Shown here: positions 9,199 through 18,022 of the stretch, in pieces
Layout of the letters: the number at the start of each line of letters is the position of its first letter
How positions within the stretch are numbered: position 1 is the stretch's first letter
Source: Vibrio ulleungensis
GTDB lineage: Bacteria; Pseudomonadota; Gammaproteobacteria; Enterobacterales; Vibrionaceae
Length of the DNA: 64,000 nt
Assembly (NCBI RefSeq): GCF_016900875.1
Contig: NZ_JAFEUM010000001.1
Span: 1,006,918-1,070,917 of the forward strand
Direction: 5' to 3'
Made by a program: the position numbers and the translations under genes
The notes under the pieces: model-generated
Seen by the model: the letters and a program-made list of their open reading frames with translations, nothing else
What the model was told of the DNA's origin: nothing
The model's database searches: none

Positions 9199-10233
9199 TT
9201 ACGTCAACCAAGGCTTCATTGACTTAAAAGTCAGTCTCGCATTGTCTGCAATATGTTGATTTCCAATATAATGTGCAGGCATCGCGGGACTTAGCCACCG
9301 ACCAAACTGCTGTATTTCTTTTAAACTCTTACCTTGTGCCGACAGCTCTTTAGCTGCTCCAGCACGAGGAGATTGGCCGCTTAAATGGATTTGCAAACCA
9401 AGCGCTTGAGATGCCAATCTAAATACACGGTAAACTGAAGACACATCAAGAGGCTCGATACCAATATTTCCATGGCGATCAACACTCCTAAATACCGGTC
9501 CGTCAACAACACCAGATAACTCAAACCAACGATGGATAATGGTGCTGGTAGATTCGCTAAGCAAATAAACCTCATTGCCTATAGTGACACTGTAACTCAT
9601 AGTATCTTGCCCGTTATTCTTCACGTCACCAACGGTTAAAGCGCACAACTGGCCACGTTTTAGCGCACATTCAAACATCGTTCTAATAATGGCTACGTCT
9701 CTTAACGCTTTTGGTTGTTCAATATTCCAAGTCGCTTCCAGCTGATTAATGTGATCGTGCGTAAGCGCAGTTGCAGAGTGAGGCCTAGACTCTTTTGACA
9801 AGCGCAAACTCCTCATGAGCAACTGCACTTGTTGATGTCGACTAGGATCCGAAAACCCCAAAAAACGGTGCACAACTGAAATGCTGATAACATTTCGTTT
9901 GATCGTGGAATAACGTTTACTTTGCGTTTGTCGCTCAATATACAGACGCAACGCAGTGGATGAAGTGGGAAGAGCAGCGACTCGTTTGCTTATACAAAAT
10001 GCAATAAAGTCATTCCAATCGTTGACCATTGATAACGCAGAGTTATGAGAATACTGATTTGTAGTAATCTGATGAAAGTCACTCAACTCAATTGCAGTCG
10101 AAAACTTTAGGATAAGTTGGTTTTTCAGGTCTAAATCCGTGATCGGTACAATCTTTTTGCGCATTGAGCGTCCATTTAGCGGTATGTAATGGAATGGCAT
10201 GTTGATTAAATCAACATAGCATTTAAAATACAA
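9199..10233 (-). CDS. tyrosine recombinase-family protein with altered catalytic residues
   Basis: 344 residues from the longest start; ATGs at 10200 and 10164 are alternatives, the last (MRKKIVPITD) having the best, though weak, ribosome site. The N-terminal SAM-like core-binding domain (about 50-150) is followed by a catalytic domain (about 155-344). Conserved are Arg290 (SPRAGAAKEL), Trp313 (FGRWLSPAMPA) and the nucleophile Tyr322 (HYIG). By alignment to the usual GLRxxEL and HSxRxGAA motifs, the first catalytic Arg is Lys192 (LKRGQL), with Gln195 for Glu, and the His is Gln287 (SGQSPR). No mobile element or attachment repeat is visible around it, so it may be a domesticated protein. Divergent from the gene at 10261. 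Confidence 0.75.
   Translation of the reverse strand: MYFKCYVDLINMPFHYIPLNGRSMRKKIVPITDLDLKNQLILKFSTAIELSDFHQITTNQYSHNSALSMVNDWNDFIAFCISKRVAALPTSSTALRLYIERQTQSKRYSTIKRNVISISVVHRFLGFSDPSRHQQVQLLMRSLRLSKESRPHSATALTHDHINQLEATWNIEQPKALRDVAIIRTMFECALKRGQLCALTVGDVKNNGQDTMSYSVTIGNEVYLLSESTSTIIHRWFELSGVVDGPVFRSVDRHGNIGIEPLDVSSVYRVFRLASQALGLQIHLSGQSPRAGAAKELSAQGKSLKEIQQFGRWLSPAMPAHYIGNQHIADNARLTFKSMKPWLT
10201..10215. promoter_or_regulatory. 15-bp palindrome in the divergent recombinase/10261 control region
   Basis: GTTGAT-TAA-ATCAAC is a perfect inverted repeat sitting directly against the second ATG (10200) of the recombinase gene, between two divergent genes. It could be an operator for either. 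It is not an FNR site because the half-site spacer is three, not four. Confidence 0.4.
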
Positions 10234-10260
10234 GCATACTATACGACAAACTATACAGTT

Positions 10261-10614
10261 ATGACAAAACGAGTCTATAAGGGACTTACCCTAAAGTTGG
10301 CGCAATCTTCGCCAGAGATATGGGAAGTCAGCATTAAGAAGCAAACCATTAAAGGGCCTCTACAAGCTCTGTGTAAAAGCATTGATTGGTGGCAGCAAAC
10401 TGCGCAATTGGTAGATCCTAAGAATTTTGCTTCACTAGCCAAAACTTCAGAGACAAAAGCGGGCACCAAAGAGCAGTACAACGGTTACTTACTCAACAAC
10501 GACACTGGTGCTCCAGGCGAATGGTATTGTATGTTCCACGGTAAACTGCTAAAAGGTGGTAAGGTTAAAATCCAACAGTTTATCGATGCAAATCATGCGA
10601 AGTTTGCTCGTTAG
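10261..10614 (+). CDS. conserved small protein of unknown function
   Basis: 117 residues, basic in the N-terminal half (MTKRVYKGLTLKL...), no signal peptide and no membrane segment. Features include a Trp-rich patch (IDWWQQTAQL), a central GTKEQYNGYLL and a GEWYCMFHGKLLKGG stretch near the C-terminus. It resembles a small Vibrio-restricted family that I think carries a DUF number (possibly DUF3319), but I cannot confirm it. It is followed after nine bases by yciH, so the two form an operon; this may hint at a link to RNA or translation, though that is inference. The ATG at 10261 is the only plausible start. Confidence 0.7.
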   Translation: MTKRVYKGLTLKLAQSSPEIWEVSIKKQTIKGPLQALCKSIDWWQQTAQLVDPKNFASLAKTSETKAGTKEQYNGYLLNNDTGAPGEWYCMFHGKLLKGGKVKIQQFIDANHAKFAR

Positions 10615-10623
10615 GAGAATTGT

Positions 10624-10935
10624 GTGTCTTTAGTATATTCAACAGAGTCTGGTCGAATTACACCAGAAAAAGAAAAGCCGTCTCGACCTCAGGGTGACGG
10701 TATCGTACGTATTCAACGTCAAACCAAAGGACGTAAAGGCAAAGGTGTCTGTTTAGTGACAGGGATAGACTTGGACGACGTACAGCTTAAATTAATCGCT
10801 GCCGAGCTTAAGAAAGTGTGCGGTTGTGGTGGTTCGGTAAAAGATGGCGTAATCGAGATTCAAGGTGACAAGCGTGAACAGATTAAAACGCATCTGGAAA
10901 AGAAAGGGATGACCGTAAAGTTAGCGGGCGGATAA
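10624..10935 (+). CDS. yciH: YciH, SUI1/eIF1-family translation factor
   Basis: 103 residues beginning at a GTG that has TAGGAG ten bases upstream. It is a SUI1/eIF1-fold protein: a GDGIVRIQRQTKGRKGKG strand-loop, then CLVTGIDLD and KKVCGCGGSVKDGVIEIQGD, the classic SUI1 core. E. coli YciH binds the small ribosomal subunit and affects initiation fidelity under stress. The position just behind the 117-residue gene at 10261 suggests co-expression. A hairpin terminator follows. Confidence 0.93.
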   Translation: MSLVYSTESGRITPEKEKPSRPQGDGIVRIQRQTKGRKGKGVCLVTGIDLDDVQLKLIAAELKKVCGCGGSVKDGVIEIQGDKREQIKTHLEKKGMTVKLAGG

Positions 10936-10950
10936 TCCTTATAAGCGACA

Positions 10951-10980
10951 AAGAGGCAGCAAGGGCTGCCTCTCTATTAA
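10951..10980 (+). terminator. terminator after yciH
   Basis: AGAGGCAGC (10952-10960) and GCTGCCTCT (10965-10973) form a nine-base stem with a four-base loop, followed by a short T-rich stretch. Confidence 0.7.
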
Positions 10981-11068
10981 TCAATTGAATTTAACATAAG
11001 ATAGATTATGCGCGCCTTAGTTGTGTTACTATGTTCGCTTAATACTGTCGAAATACGCGCTGTGGGTT

Positions 11069-11884
11069 CTAATAAAACCAGCGAGCGTAATGAAGTCGAT
11101 TGCTAGGGTCACTCAAATCTACGTACGTCAGTACAATTGCAACTCTATCAGTTCCTGCAGGTACAAATGCCATCTGGATTTCAACGTTAGTATATTCATT
11201 ACCTGAACCACACTGATTAACGTACCCATTATTTGGAGATTTATAGTATTGTTCGGTGACCTTAAGCATTTGCCCAGAGATTTCACACACTGTAACAGTG
11301 TCGCTTAGGTCACTTTCAGGTGCTTCAACTTCTTGGTAATGAAACACTAAAGTGTCTGGATCGACACTCATATTCAGTGTTCTGCATACGCCGGATTGAC
11401 AATCAACTATGGGCAATCCCGCTAAGAGGTCTGTCAGTGTGCCTATATTGAGTGTCTCAACAAGTGCGTCAAGTGAATACACACGTTCTCCATTAACGTC
11501 ATTCAAGTCAATTGTTGATTCAGTCGCTGTTGCTGATATCTGATTTGCTTCTTCAACGGTTGAAATAATGAGGTCTGTGGCGGTCTGTTCTCTATAGTAA
11601 TATTGGTACAGGTCTAATTGATTGTCGTCATAGACACCATTCATCCCCACAACATACTCCGCTCTATCCTCTTCTAGTAACGCTAAAGAGGCTAAAAAAA
11701 ACTTACTGGTACTTGCACTGTCCACAATAACCAATAACCCATTACTAGGATCATAATACAGTTGCCTTAGTTCGTCAGCGGTCGAAACATTGGAGCTAGT
11801 TGACCCTTTTGGCGATCCATCACTTCCTCCGCCACAAGCAATAAGCAGCGATGTAATGAGGACCATTAGTGCGTTTCTATACAT
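11069..11884 (-). CDS. orphan lipoprotein, unknown
   Basis: 271 residues. The N-terminus MYRNALMVLITSLLIACGGG is a clear lipoprotein signal with Cys17 in LIAC, then a Gly/Ser-rich tether. The mature part is acidic (many Asp/Glu) with four cysteines in the C-terminal half (CQSGVC, VCEIS, QCGSG), which suggests disulfides and an extracytoplasmic site. I recognise no domain. It has its own start with GGAGCAC upstream and 457 bp of non-coding DNA ahead of it, and it converges on the yciH operon. Gly-rich CGGGSD lipoproteins of this kind are often lineage-specific surface proteins in marine bacteria. Confidence 0.65.
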   Translation of the reverse strand: MYRNALMVLITSLLIACGGGSDGSPKGSTSSNVSTADELRQLYYDPSNGLLVIVDSASTSKFFLASLALLEEDRAEYVVGMNGVYDDNQLDLYQYYYREQTATDLIISTVEEANQISATATESTIDLNDVNGERVYSLDALVETLNIGTLTDLLAGLPIVDCQSGVCRTLNMSVDPDTLVFHYQEVEAPESDLSDTVTVCEISGQMLKVTEQYYKSPNNGYVNQCGSGNEYTNVEIQMAFVPAGTDRVAIVLTYVDLSDPSNRLHYARWFY

Positions 11885-12292
11885 CGTGTTGTGCTCCTAA
11901 CGTTTCTATAAATATCTAACTTCTACCCTTTGTAAATGAGCGATAGCTAATGCATCCGCGCCTTCTAATTGTTGTGCAGTTAAGTCAAAAGCGTTAGTCA
12001 CGAGATTGCTAATTCAGCAACGTCTTATATCTGAGAATTGCTTGCATTGTTGCTTTGTCACTTTTTTTAGATCTAACAGCATAATATGCTGCGAATATTT
12101 CGGATTTGTAAGTTTGCTACACAGTAATTAGTAAGCACTTACAAACTCGTGTCCATTAAGGCGTTTTCACTATAATTAAAACACTATATATCAAATACTT
12201 AACTAGATAATTTCATTTATAGCTCACGCAAACTTACAGTAAAAGCTCACTGAATTTGTGCAAAGTCCACGAGTTATAGTGTTCTAGAGACC
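11885..12292. other. AT-rich intergenic region with two palindromes
   Basis: No credible ORF. It carries CAGCAT-AAT-ATGCTG (12077-12091) and a nested repeat in which TTTGTAAGT (12105-12113) is inverted as ACTTACAAA (12137-12145), with GTAAGCACTTAC inside the right arm. This is probably the control region of the lipoprotein gene at 11884; the binding factor is unknown. Confidence 0.4.
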
Positions 12293-12316
12293 AAAAAAAA
12301 CCGCTCTAGTGAGCGG
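12293..12316 (-). terminator. terminator of the TraF-like gene
   Basis: On the minus strand a CCGCTC/GAGCGG stem with a four-base loop (12301-12316) is followed by eight T residues. It lies 26 bases after the stop codon at 12342. Confidence 0.85.
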
Positions 12317-12341
12317 CTTCAACAAAACATAGTTCTTAAGT

Positions 12342-13493
12342 CTAATAATAGACTAAAAAGTTGGCATAGAGCCCTAGGTTATCCATCGACTTATAATTTA
12401 TCGCCGCGTCTAAATGAAAAAGACCAAACGGGGAAATGCCTAAACCTGCTGTATAAACTTCCTCGTCACTAAGACGATTAGTTTTATAGCCAACCCTTAT
12501 TTGGGCCTGACGCGCAAGATCGAACTCAGCCCCTACCCTCAACATTTTTACGTCGTCGTCAAAGGCGTTAAAACGTTTATCACTGTTAATGTCGTAATCC
12601 ACGCTAAAACTCATGTAGTCATCAACATAACCCGCACCAACGGTATACACCGGTGTCAAATCATAGCGATATCCTACATTGTAGGTTTCGCTCCCAATGG
12701 TTTCTGTGTAACTTGCCGTATCGACGCTTTTACTTAACAGATTTTTACCCGCAATGCCTAATCTTAGCGGCCCATAAAACCATAATGCACCAGCATCTAA
12801 GTTAAGCCCAGATTCGCTGGTCATCTCGCCACCCATTTCTAAGATCTCAAACGATTCAAGTGAAGAGCTGTCTACATAGGTGTAAATCTGTTGAAATTTC
12901 GGCGCGATACCAAATGACATATGATGACCCAATACATTGGCGTATTTGGCAAAGTTAACCCCAAACTCAAATATACCAACAGACACTGCATGTACAGCAG
13001 AGCTCTCTGCTCTATCTATTGGATCGCTACCATCTGGCACGAGAGGGGTCGCATACGTATCGTTGTAGATTTTAGTGAATACATTGGTCGATACAATAGG
13101 ATTAGGAATGGCAAAGGCGGCGATTGCACCAATTTCAGTACGAACTTGATCACCAGACAGCGCATTGAGCGCACTATTAACCTCATCGGGATCGACAATC
13201 GGTTGATCCATTACGTCCATCAAGTTTTCGATGTCGTCCATCAAACCATCCTGATTAACATAACCGATACCGACACCTGGTAATATCATACCAACATCGT
13301 CATTTTGACGATAAATAGTCCCGAGAGCTGGATTGTAAAAGGGAGCGGTTAAATAGGACGCAGTCACCACACCTGTCCCACCCATACCGTTTCCTCTTCC
13401 GTCAACGGCATAATTGTTCGCAAATACAGATGTGGTGGCAAGTGACAGTGTCACCAAGGAGAGTTTAAAAGTCGTGTTACTATTCCACTGCAT
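12342..13493 (-). CDS. TraF-like outer-membrane beta-barrel protein
   Basis: 383 residues. A signal peptide is cleaved after about residue 25 (TSVFA), then GRGNGMGGTGVVTASYLTAPFYNPAL, the start typical of proteins annotated 'conjugal transfer protein TraF' (Pfam TraF_2), a FadL/OmpP1-like barrel family. Alternating beta-strand patterns run to the C-terminus, which ends in aromatic residues (FLVYY) as outer-membrane barrels do. The conjugation name is misleading: no transfer genes are nearby. It follows vxrC on the same strand after 71 bases and may be a member of the Vxr regulon or operon; V. cholerae has further vxr genes here. It ends at a strong terminator. Confidence 0.75.
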   Translation of the reverse strand: MQWNSNTTFKLSLVTLSLATTSVFANNYAVDGRGNGMGGTGVVTASYLTAPFYNPALGTIYRQNDDVGMILPGVGIGYVNQDGLMDDIENLMDVMDQPIVDPDEVNSALNALSGDQVRTEIGAIAAFAIPNPIVSTNVFTKIYNDTYATPLVPDGSDPIDRAESSAVHAVSVGIFEFGVNFAKYANVLGHHMSFGIAPKFQQIYTYVDSSSLESFEILEMGGEMTSESGLNLDAGALWFYGPLRLGIAGKNLLSKSVDTASYTETIGSETYNVGYRYDLTPVYTVGAGYVDDYMSFSVDYDINSDKRFNAFDDDVKMLRVGAEFDLARQAQIRVGYKTNRLSDEEVYTAGLGISPFGLFHLDAAINYKSMDNLGLYANFLVYY

Positions 13494-13564
13494 GGTAATT
13501 TGGATATCCTTTCTATCGATATCTGTTATTACGGCCTATGGACAGGATTCTTTAGCTCTTTTTA

Positions 13565-14437
13565 CTATTCGTCGGCGAAATCTACGGTTTTACTCAATAT
13601 TTGTTGATCGACGTATCGAATCAAACCCTGATAACGAAAATGAGAGATTGACACTTGTAACACGTAACGGTCTGCAGACGTTTGTAGAGACTTAATATTT
13701 TCGGAGTAATTACCTTCGTATGACTTGTCATACACGGTCTCATATTCTCCATCTACATAGTCGAGCAATTTGACTTGTTGAATAGGAATTGGACAGTGTG
13801 TGTTAAGCAACTCATTTTTAACGACCTTCCACGTTTCTTTAGAGCTCCACCGTACTTCATGATCACGAAGTTCATCATAAATGATCAACCAATCTGACCA
13901 CTTTTGCTCACTTTCGGTGGTTAAGTTTAAACGATAGAGTCCGGGCTTTAGGCGTTGGTTGAGGATAAAGTTTTTATTAAATCGGTACGCACCGCTTTCA
14001 CTGTCGAGAATAAGATTCTGTTTGGTTTCTTTTGAAATAGCATTTTCTGGCCAATCAATAATCTGAGCGTCGGTAATGGTAACGTCGCTTTCAATATCAA
14101 GATCGAGAGAGTAACTCACCCTGCCCGGCCTTTCGAGCGAGCTTTGAGTGACTTTCACAGTGCGGATCCATTCTGGATAAGAACGAGAAGAAATGGATTT
14201 CCCGCAATCAACCTGCAATGACGTTTCTAAAAGATCATTGACGTGTTGGCGATAGTTAGCATCAAGAGGCTCTTGCTGCCAGCTAGTGATCAACGCATCA
14301 AACATTGCACCCAAGTCATCTTCCAACAACGCTTGGTGCGCCAATGTTAACGCACTGCTATTACTAAACCAATTTGCCTGACTAGCAACAGGAAGAGTGG
14401 CTAACAAAGTTGCAGCAAGAACAGTCCAACGTTTCAT
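13565..14437 (-). CDS. vxrC: VxrC-like periplasmic accessory protein (DUF2861)
   Basis: 290 residues with a signal peptide cut near Ala21 (LPVASQA), then a Trp- and Leu-rich N-terminal helix segment and a beta-rich C-terminal half. It matches the DUF2861 protein encoded directly behind the VxrAB two-component pair in vibrios. Its start shares one base with the stop of vxrB (TAATG), a sign of tight co-expression. VxrC function is not well defined; an effect on biofilm and signalling through VxrAB has been described in V. cholerae. It is probably exported and may modulate the sensor from the periplasm, which is inference. Confidence 0.8.
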   Translation of the reverse strand: MKRWTVLAATLLATLPVASQANWFSNSSALTLAHQALLEDDLGAMFDALITSWQQEPLDANYRQHVNDLLETSLQVDCGKSISSRSYPEWIRTVKVTQSSLERPGRVSYSLDLDIESDVTITDAQIIDWPENAISKETKQNLILDSESGAYRFNKNFILNQRLKPGLYRLNLTTESEQKWSDWLIIYDELRDHEVRWSSKETWKVVKNELLNTHCPIPIQQVKLLDYVDGEYETVYDKSYEGNYSENIKSLQTSADRYVLQVSISHFRYQGLIRYVDQQILSKTVDFADE

Positions 14438-15099
14438 TAGCTCTTCATCTTGTAACCAACACCGCGCAGTGTTTCAATTTCTATTCCTGGTAGTTTTTGT
14501 CGAAGCTGCAAAACGTGTGTATCGACCGTTCTTGTGGTTGGGAAATGATTATATCCCCAGACATGATCCAACAACTCGTCTCGGGTAAACACACGTCCAA
14601 GATTGGTTGCCAAGAACAGCAAAAGATCAAATTCTGTGCGAGTTAACGAAACTTGATCGCCTTTAAACTCAACTTCACGCGTTTGTTTATCGATCACTAG
14701 GTCGTGAACCAGAACACGACTATCTTCTTGTTGATAATCGTCATAGCTAAGTCGCAAAGCAGCTCTAATTCGGGCAAACAACTCGGCTTCAGCAAAAGGT
14801 TTCGTTAGGTAATCATCCGCACCTGCATCCAAGCCAGTCACTTTATCTTTTACAGTGACCAGAGCAGTCAGCAAAATAACAGGAATCGATTTAAGCTGTT
14901 TCCAACTCGGTAGATGTTCAACTGAGTCGCCATCTGGCAATTGTCTATCCAAAATGACGATGTCGGCTTTTGCCCATAGCGCCGCAACATCGGCAATGCA
15001 CTCTGCGTGCAAACACTCATATCCAGCCTGCTCTAGGCTAACAAGCAGTCCATCAGCTAAATTCTTATCATCTTCAACAAGAAGCAACGTCTGTTTCAC
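14437..15099 (-). CDS. vxrB: VxrB (WigR/VbrR) response regulator
   Basis: 220 residues, OmpR/PhoB class. The receiver domain (1-115) has the acidic pair at Asp10-Asp11, phospho-acceptor Asp51 (VILDRQLPDG) and the switch Lys in YLTKPF; the winged-helix DNA-binding domain (about 125-220) has TRTEFDLLLFLATNLGRVFTRDELLDHVWG. It overlaps the 3' end of vxrA by 26 bases. In Vibrio the orthologous pair (VxrAB, WigKR, VbrKR) responds to beta-lactam or cell-wall damage and controls cell-wall synthesis, type VI secretion and biofilm genes. Assigned by family and by gene order with vxrA and vxrC. Confidence 0.88.
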   Translation of the reverse strand: MKQTLLLVEDDKNLADGLLVSLEQAGYECLHAECIADVAALWAKADIVILDRQLPDGDSVEHLPSWKQLKSIPVILLTALVTVKDKVTGLDAGADDYLTKPFAEAELFARIRAALRLSYDDYQQEDSRVLVHDLVIDKQTREVEFKGDQVSLTRTEFDLLLFLATNLGRVFTRDELLDHVWGYNHFPTTRTVDTHVLQLRQKLPGIEIETLRGVGYKMKS

Positions 15100-16543
15100 A
15101 CGGGATCTCCACTATAAAATTTGTCGGAGGACCAATCAGTTTCATTGTCCCTCCCATTCTGTTCACCATAGCATTTACTATAGTTAAGCCCAACCCTAAG
15201 CCAGATTTACTTACAAAGGGTTGTTTCAATTTTTTCCAATCTTTCTTACTAAGATTCCCGCCATCGATAACTTCAACCCTAAGGCGATTGTTATCTGCCG
15301 TCATTCTTATTTCGACTGGCGCCTCACCATATTTTATGGCGTTGCTGATCAAGTTATCAATACAGGTACCAAGCCAATAGATATTAATTCTAACTGACCG
15401 GTCTTCATTTAGTGACAGCGTAACTGGAACCTCATATTCTTCAACTTTATAATCCATCCACTCTTTGAGTGAAGGCAACCATTCAACAGCTAAAGGTTGA
15501 TTATCTGACTGTAAATAGTCTTTACTGGCTTCAGCGAGTTGCCGCAGACGTCTCGAATCTTCACAAAGGCGTCGAAACTCGTCGTAAACAGACTCCGGTA
15601 ATTCCTCGAACTCTCTCCTAAAACCTTCTACCGTCATGGATAAACTGGCAATCGGGGTACGCAGTTCGTGCGTTAATATCTGCAGGACTAACATCCGAGA
15701 ACGCATTTCGTCTCGTTTGGAGTTCCAACGATATACACCCCAACCTACAAACGAGATGATGTTAATCACCACCAGTATAATAACGATACGCTTAAAGTAG
15801 TTTGAGTCATCAACCGTAAACCAACACAAGTTACCGCGCGAAATTAAACAATTATTGTCCTTGGCCAACAGATTATAATTAAGGCCGACGGTTTTTGCGT
15901 GACTGTCCAAACTTGCTTGAGGAAAAATGAAATAGCGTTCGCCTTTTCGTATCCAAATGTGCTCGCCCTGCATGATCATTCTCGATCCGGCCAGCAATGC
16001 CCGAATGCCCTCTTCGGTCATCAATTGTAAGCGGCCAAGTAGACCCGAGTCCGCAAGCGCTCGTTCTGAAACGTGCATGTAATCTTGTAAATCTTCAGCT
16101 AATTCAGGATGGGACACCACATACCTCGCGGCATAACTTCCCCCTCCCGGATGGATCAACCCTGAACGTGCAAACCAACGCTCCGGCAAATCAGTCCCAC
16201 TACATAGAGCTCTTGTGAACACCAAGGCTTCTGTTGTTAAAGGGCTCATTGGCAATCGCCCCGTACACTTTTGCGCAAGACTGTATAATTTTTGAAGATC
16301 TTTAAGCGGATAATTAGACGTTTGTGGCAATAGCGATTCTGGGGAGATTAGGTGCGTCGGAAATTGCGACTGGATAACGTGAATATCATAGGTCTCTATG
16401 GCCTGTTCGTAGTTGAACAGATCCATAAGTGTTTCGAGTTTTTGCGGCATCGAAGCCAACGCCACTGATGGCAAGCAACAAAGAATTATCAGTAAACGCT
16501 GTATCAAGACAATGGCTCCTAAACCTAGACGCACAATATACAA
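15074..16543 (-). CDS. vxrA: VxrA (WigK/VbrK) sensor histidine kinase
   Basis: 489 residues. An N-terminal signal or membrane helix (about 8-30) and a large periplasmic sensor domain (about 31-250, with paired cysteines near 93, 114, 232 and 240) lead to a transmembrane helix (about 251-270). The HisKA domain has phospho-acceptor His292 (THELRTPIAS), and the ATPase domain has the N box (DNLISNAIKYGE), G1 (VEVIDGGN) and G2 (GLGLGLTIVNAM). The kinase senses cell-wall damage; the V. parahaemolyticus orthologue VbrK was reported to bind beta-lactams directly. It is first in vxrA-vxrB-vxrC, with pntB's terminator just upstream, so it has its own promoter within 16544-16602. Confidence 0.87.
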   Translation of the reverse strand: MYIVRLGLGAIVLIQRLLIILCCLPSVALASMPQKLETLMDLFNYEQAIETYDIHVIQSQFPTHLISPESLLPQTSNYPLKDLQKLYSLAQKCTGRLPMSPLTTEALVFTRALCSGTDLPERWFARSGLIHPGGGSYAARYVVSHPELAEDLQDYMHVSERALADSGLLGRLQLMTEEGIRALLAGSRMIMQGEHIWIRKGERYFIFPQASLDSHAKTVGLNYNLLAKDNNCLISRGNLCWFTVDDSNYFKRIVIILVVINIISFVGWGVYRWNSKRDEMRSRMLVLQILTHELRTPIASLSMTVEGFRREFEELPESVYDEFRRLCEDSRRLRQLAEASKDYLQSDNQPLAVEWLPSLKEWMDYKVEEYEVPVTLSLNEDRSVRINIYWLGTCIDNLISNAIKYGEAPVEIRMTADNNRLRVEVIDGGNLSKKDWKKLKQPFVSKSGLGLGLTIVNAMVNRMGGTMKLIGPPTNFIVEIPCETDVASC

Positions 16544-16602
16544 GATAATGGTGAAATCACCAAATCAACCATTCACGTGACAGCGTCACATAAAGCTATG
16601 AT

Positions 16603-16632
16603 AAAAAAGGCCGCTCGTACTTGAGCGGCCTA
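16603..16632 (-). terminator. terminator of pntAB
   Basis: GGCCGCTC (16609-16616) pairs with GAGCGGCC (16623-16630); on the minus strand the stem is followed by six T residues. It lies a few bases after the pntB stop at 16637. Confidence 0.9.
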
Positions 16633-16636
16633 CTGT

Positions 16637-18013
16637 TTACAGGTGAGCGCTTATTTGTAGACAAGAGTCTTTAGCATCACCAAATAGCATACTGGTATTT
16701 TCTTTAAAGAACAGTGGGTTCTGAACCCCAGCATAACCGGTATTCATCGAACGTTTAAACACGACAACGTTTTGAGCATTCCACACTTCCAATACAGGCA
16801 TTCCCGCGATAGGACTGTTTGGATCCTCAAGTGCCGCTGGGTTAACCGTATCATTTGCGCCAATAACGAGCACAGTGTCCGTTTCAGGAAAGTCGTCGTT
16901 GATTTCGTCCATTTCAAGAACGATGTCATACGGCACTTTCGCCTCCGCCAACAATACATTCATATGTCCTGGAAGACGGCCAGCAACAGGATGGATACCA
17001 AAGCGAACAGTAATCCCCATTGAACGCAGTTTCTCAGTGATTTCATGAACTGGGTATTGTGCTTGAGCAACTGCCATACCGTATCCTGGTGTGATGATGA
17101 CTGATTTAGAGTTTTTCAGCATGTCAGCGACTTCTTCAGCCGTTGATTCACGGTGTTCACCCTGCTCTACATCTTCACTAATAACCACTTCTTGGCCAAA
17201 CCCACCAGCAATAACACTGATGAACGAGCGATTCATTGCCTTACACATAATGTAAGACAGGATCGCACCTGAAGAACCCACCAGTGCACCGGTTACGATC
17301 AACAGATCGTTGGCTAACATGAAACCTGCTGCCGCGGCTGCCCAACCAGAGTATGAGTTAAGCATAGACACCACAACCGGCATGTCCGCGCCACCAATTG
17401 AGGCCACTAGGTGATAACCAAACGCAAACGCGATTAGCGTCATGATGATAAGTGGGAAAAGTCCACCATCACTGCTTAGGTACCAGTTCAACAAGAACGC
17501 TGAAACGACGATCGCCGCTAAGTTGAGCTTATGTTTGTGCGGAAGATTGAGTGGTGATGAGGAAATGATCCCTCTCAACTTACCAAAGGCCACGATAGAG
17601 CCTGTAAAAGTAACCGCACCGATGAATACACCTAAGTAAACTTCCACAAGGTGGATAACGTGCTCAGCGTGAGTTGCCGCTTCTGGCGCGTCAAGCAAGC
17701 TGTTATAGCCCACTAACACAGCAGCCATACCCACAAAGCTGTGAAGTATCGCGACTAACTCTGGCATTTCGGTCATTTCAACTTTACGTGCAAAGTGAAT
17801 ACCGATTGCTCCACCAATGACCATTGCAATGATCACCCATGTCAAACCACCAGCATCTGGGCTAAAGATGGTCGCAATAAGCGCGATCGCCATACCCACG
17901 ATGCCGTAGTAGTTACCCGCTCGCGCAGATTCTTGCTTAGACAATCCAGCAAGGCTCATAATAAAGAAAACAGCAGCAACGATGTAAGCTGCTTGTACTA
18001 ATCCTGCAGACAT
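16637..18013 (-). CDS. pntB: NAD(P) transhydrogenase subunit beta PntB
   Basis: 458 residues, the usual PntB size. The N-terminal two thirds hold about nine membrane helices (domain II); the C-terminal part (about 280-458) is the NADP(H)-binding domain III with [33 protein letters not shown] and [20 protein letters not shown] motifs. With PntA it forms the inner-membrane proton-translocating transhydrogenase that makes NADPH from NADH using the proton gradient. It starts nine bases after the pntA stop and ends at a strong terminator. Confidence 0.97.
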   Translation of the reverse strand: MSAGLVQAAYIVAAVFFIMSLAGLSKQESARAGNYYGIVGMAIALIATIFSPDAGGLTWVIIAMVIGGAIGIHFARKVEMTEMPELVAILHSFVGMAAVLVGYNSLLDAPEAATHAEHVIHLVEVYLGVFIGAVTFTGSIVAFGKLRGIISSSPLNLPHKHKLNLAAIVVSAFLLNWYLSSDGGLFPLIIMTLIAFAFGYHLVASIGGADMPVVVSMLNSYSGWAAAAAGFMLANDLLIVTGALVGSSGAILSYIMCKAMNRSFISVIAGGFGQEVVISEDVEQGEHRESTAEEVADMLKNSKSVIITPGYGMAVAQAQYPVHEITEKLRSMGITVRFGIHPVAGRLPGHMNVLLAEAKVPYDIVLEMDEINDDFPETDTVLVIGANDTVNPAALEDPNSPIAGMPVLEVWNAQNVVVFKRSMNTGYAGVQNPLFFKENTSMLFGDAKDSCLQISAHL

Positions 18014-18022
18014 TCGTTACTC

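Noticed and set aside
10201..10215. Possible FNR site TTGAT-TAA-ATCAA
   Set aside because: The half-sites are right but the spacer is three bases; FNR needs four. Kept only as an unknown palindrome.
11008..11106. 31-codon ORF on the plus strand (MRALVVLLCS...)
   Set aside because: No ribosome site, overlaps the 3' end of the lipoprotein gene in antisense, and lies after the yciH terminator.
12342..13493. Conjugation function suggested by the name TraF
   Set aside because: No transfer or relaxase genes nearby; the protein is a signal-peptide-bearing outer-membrane barrel of a family with that legacy name.
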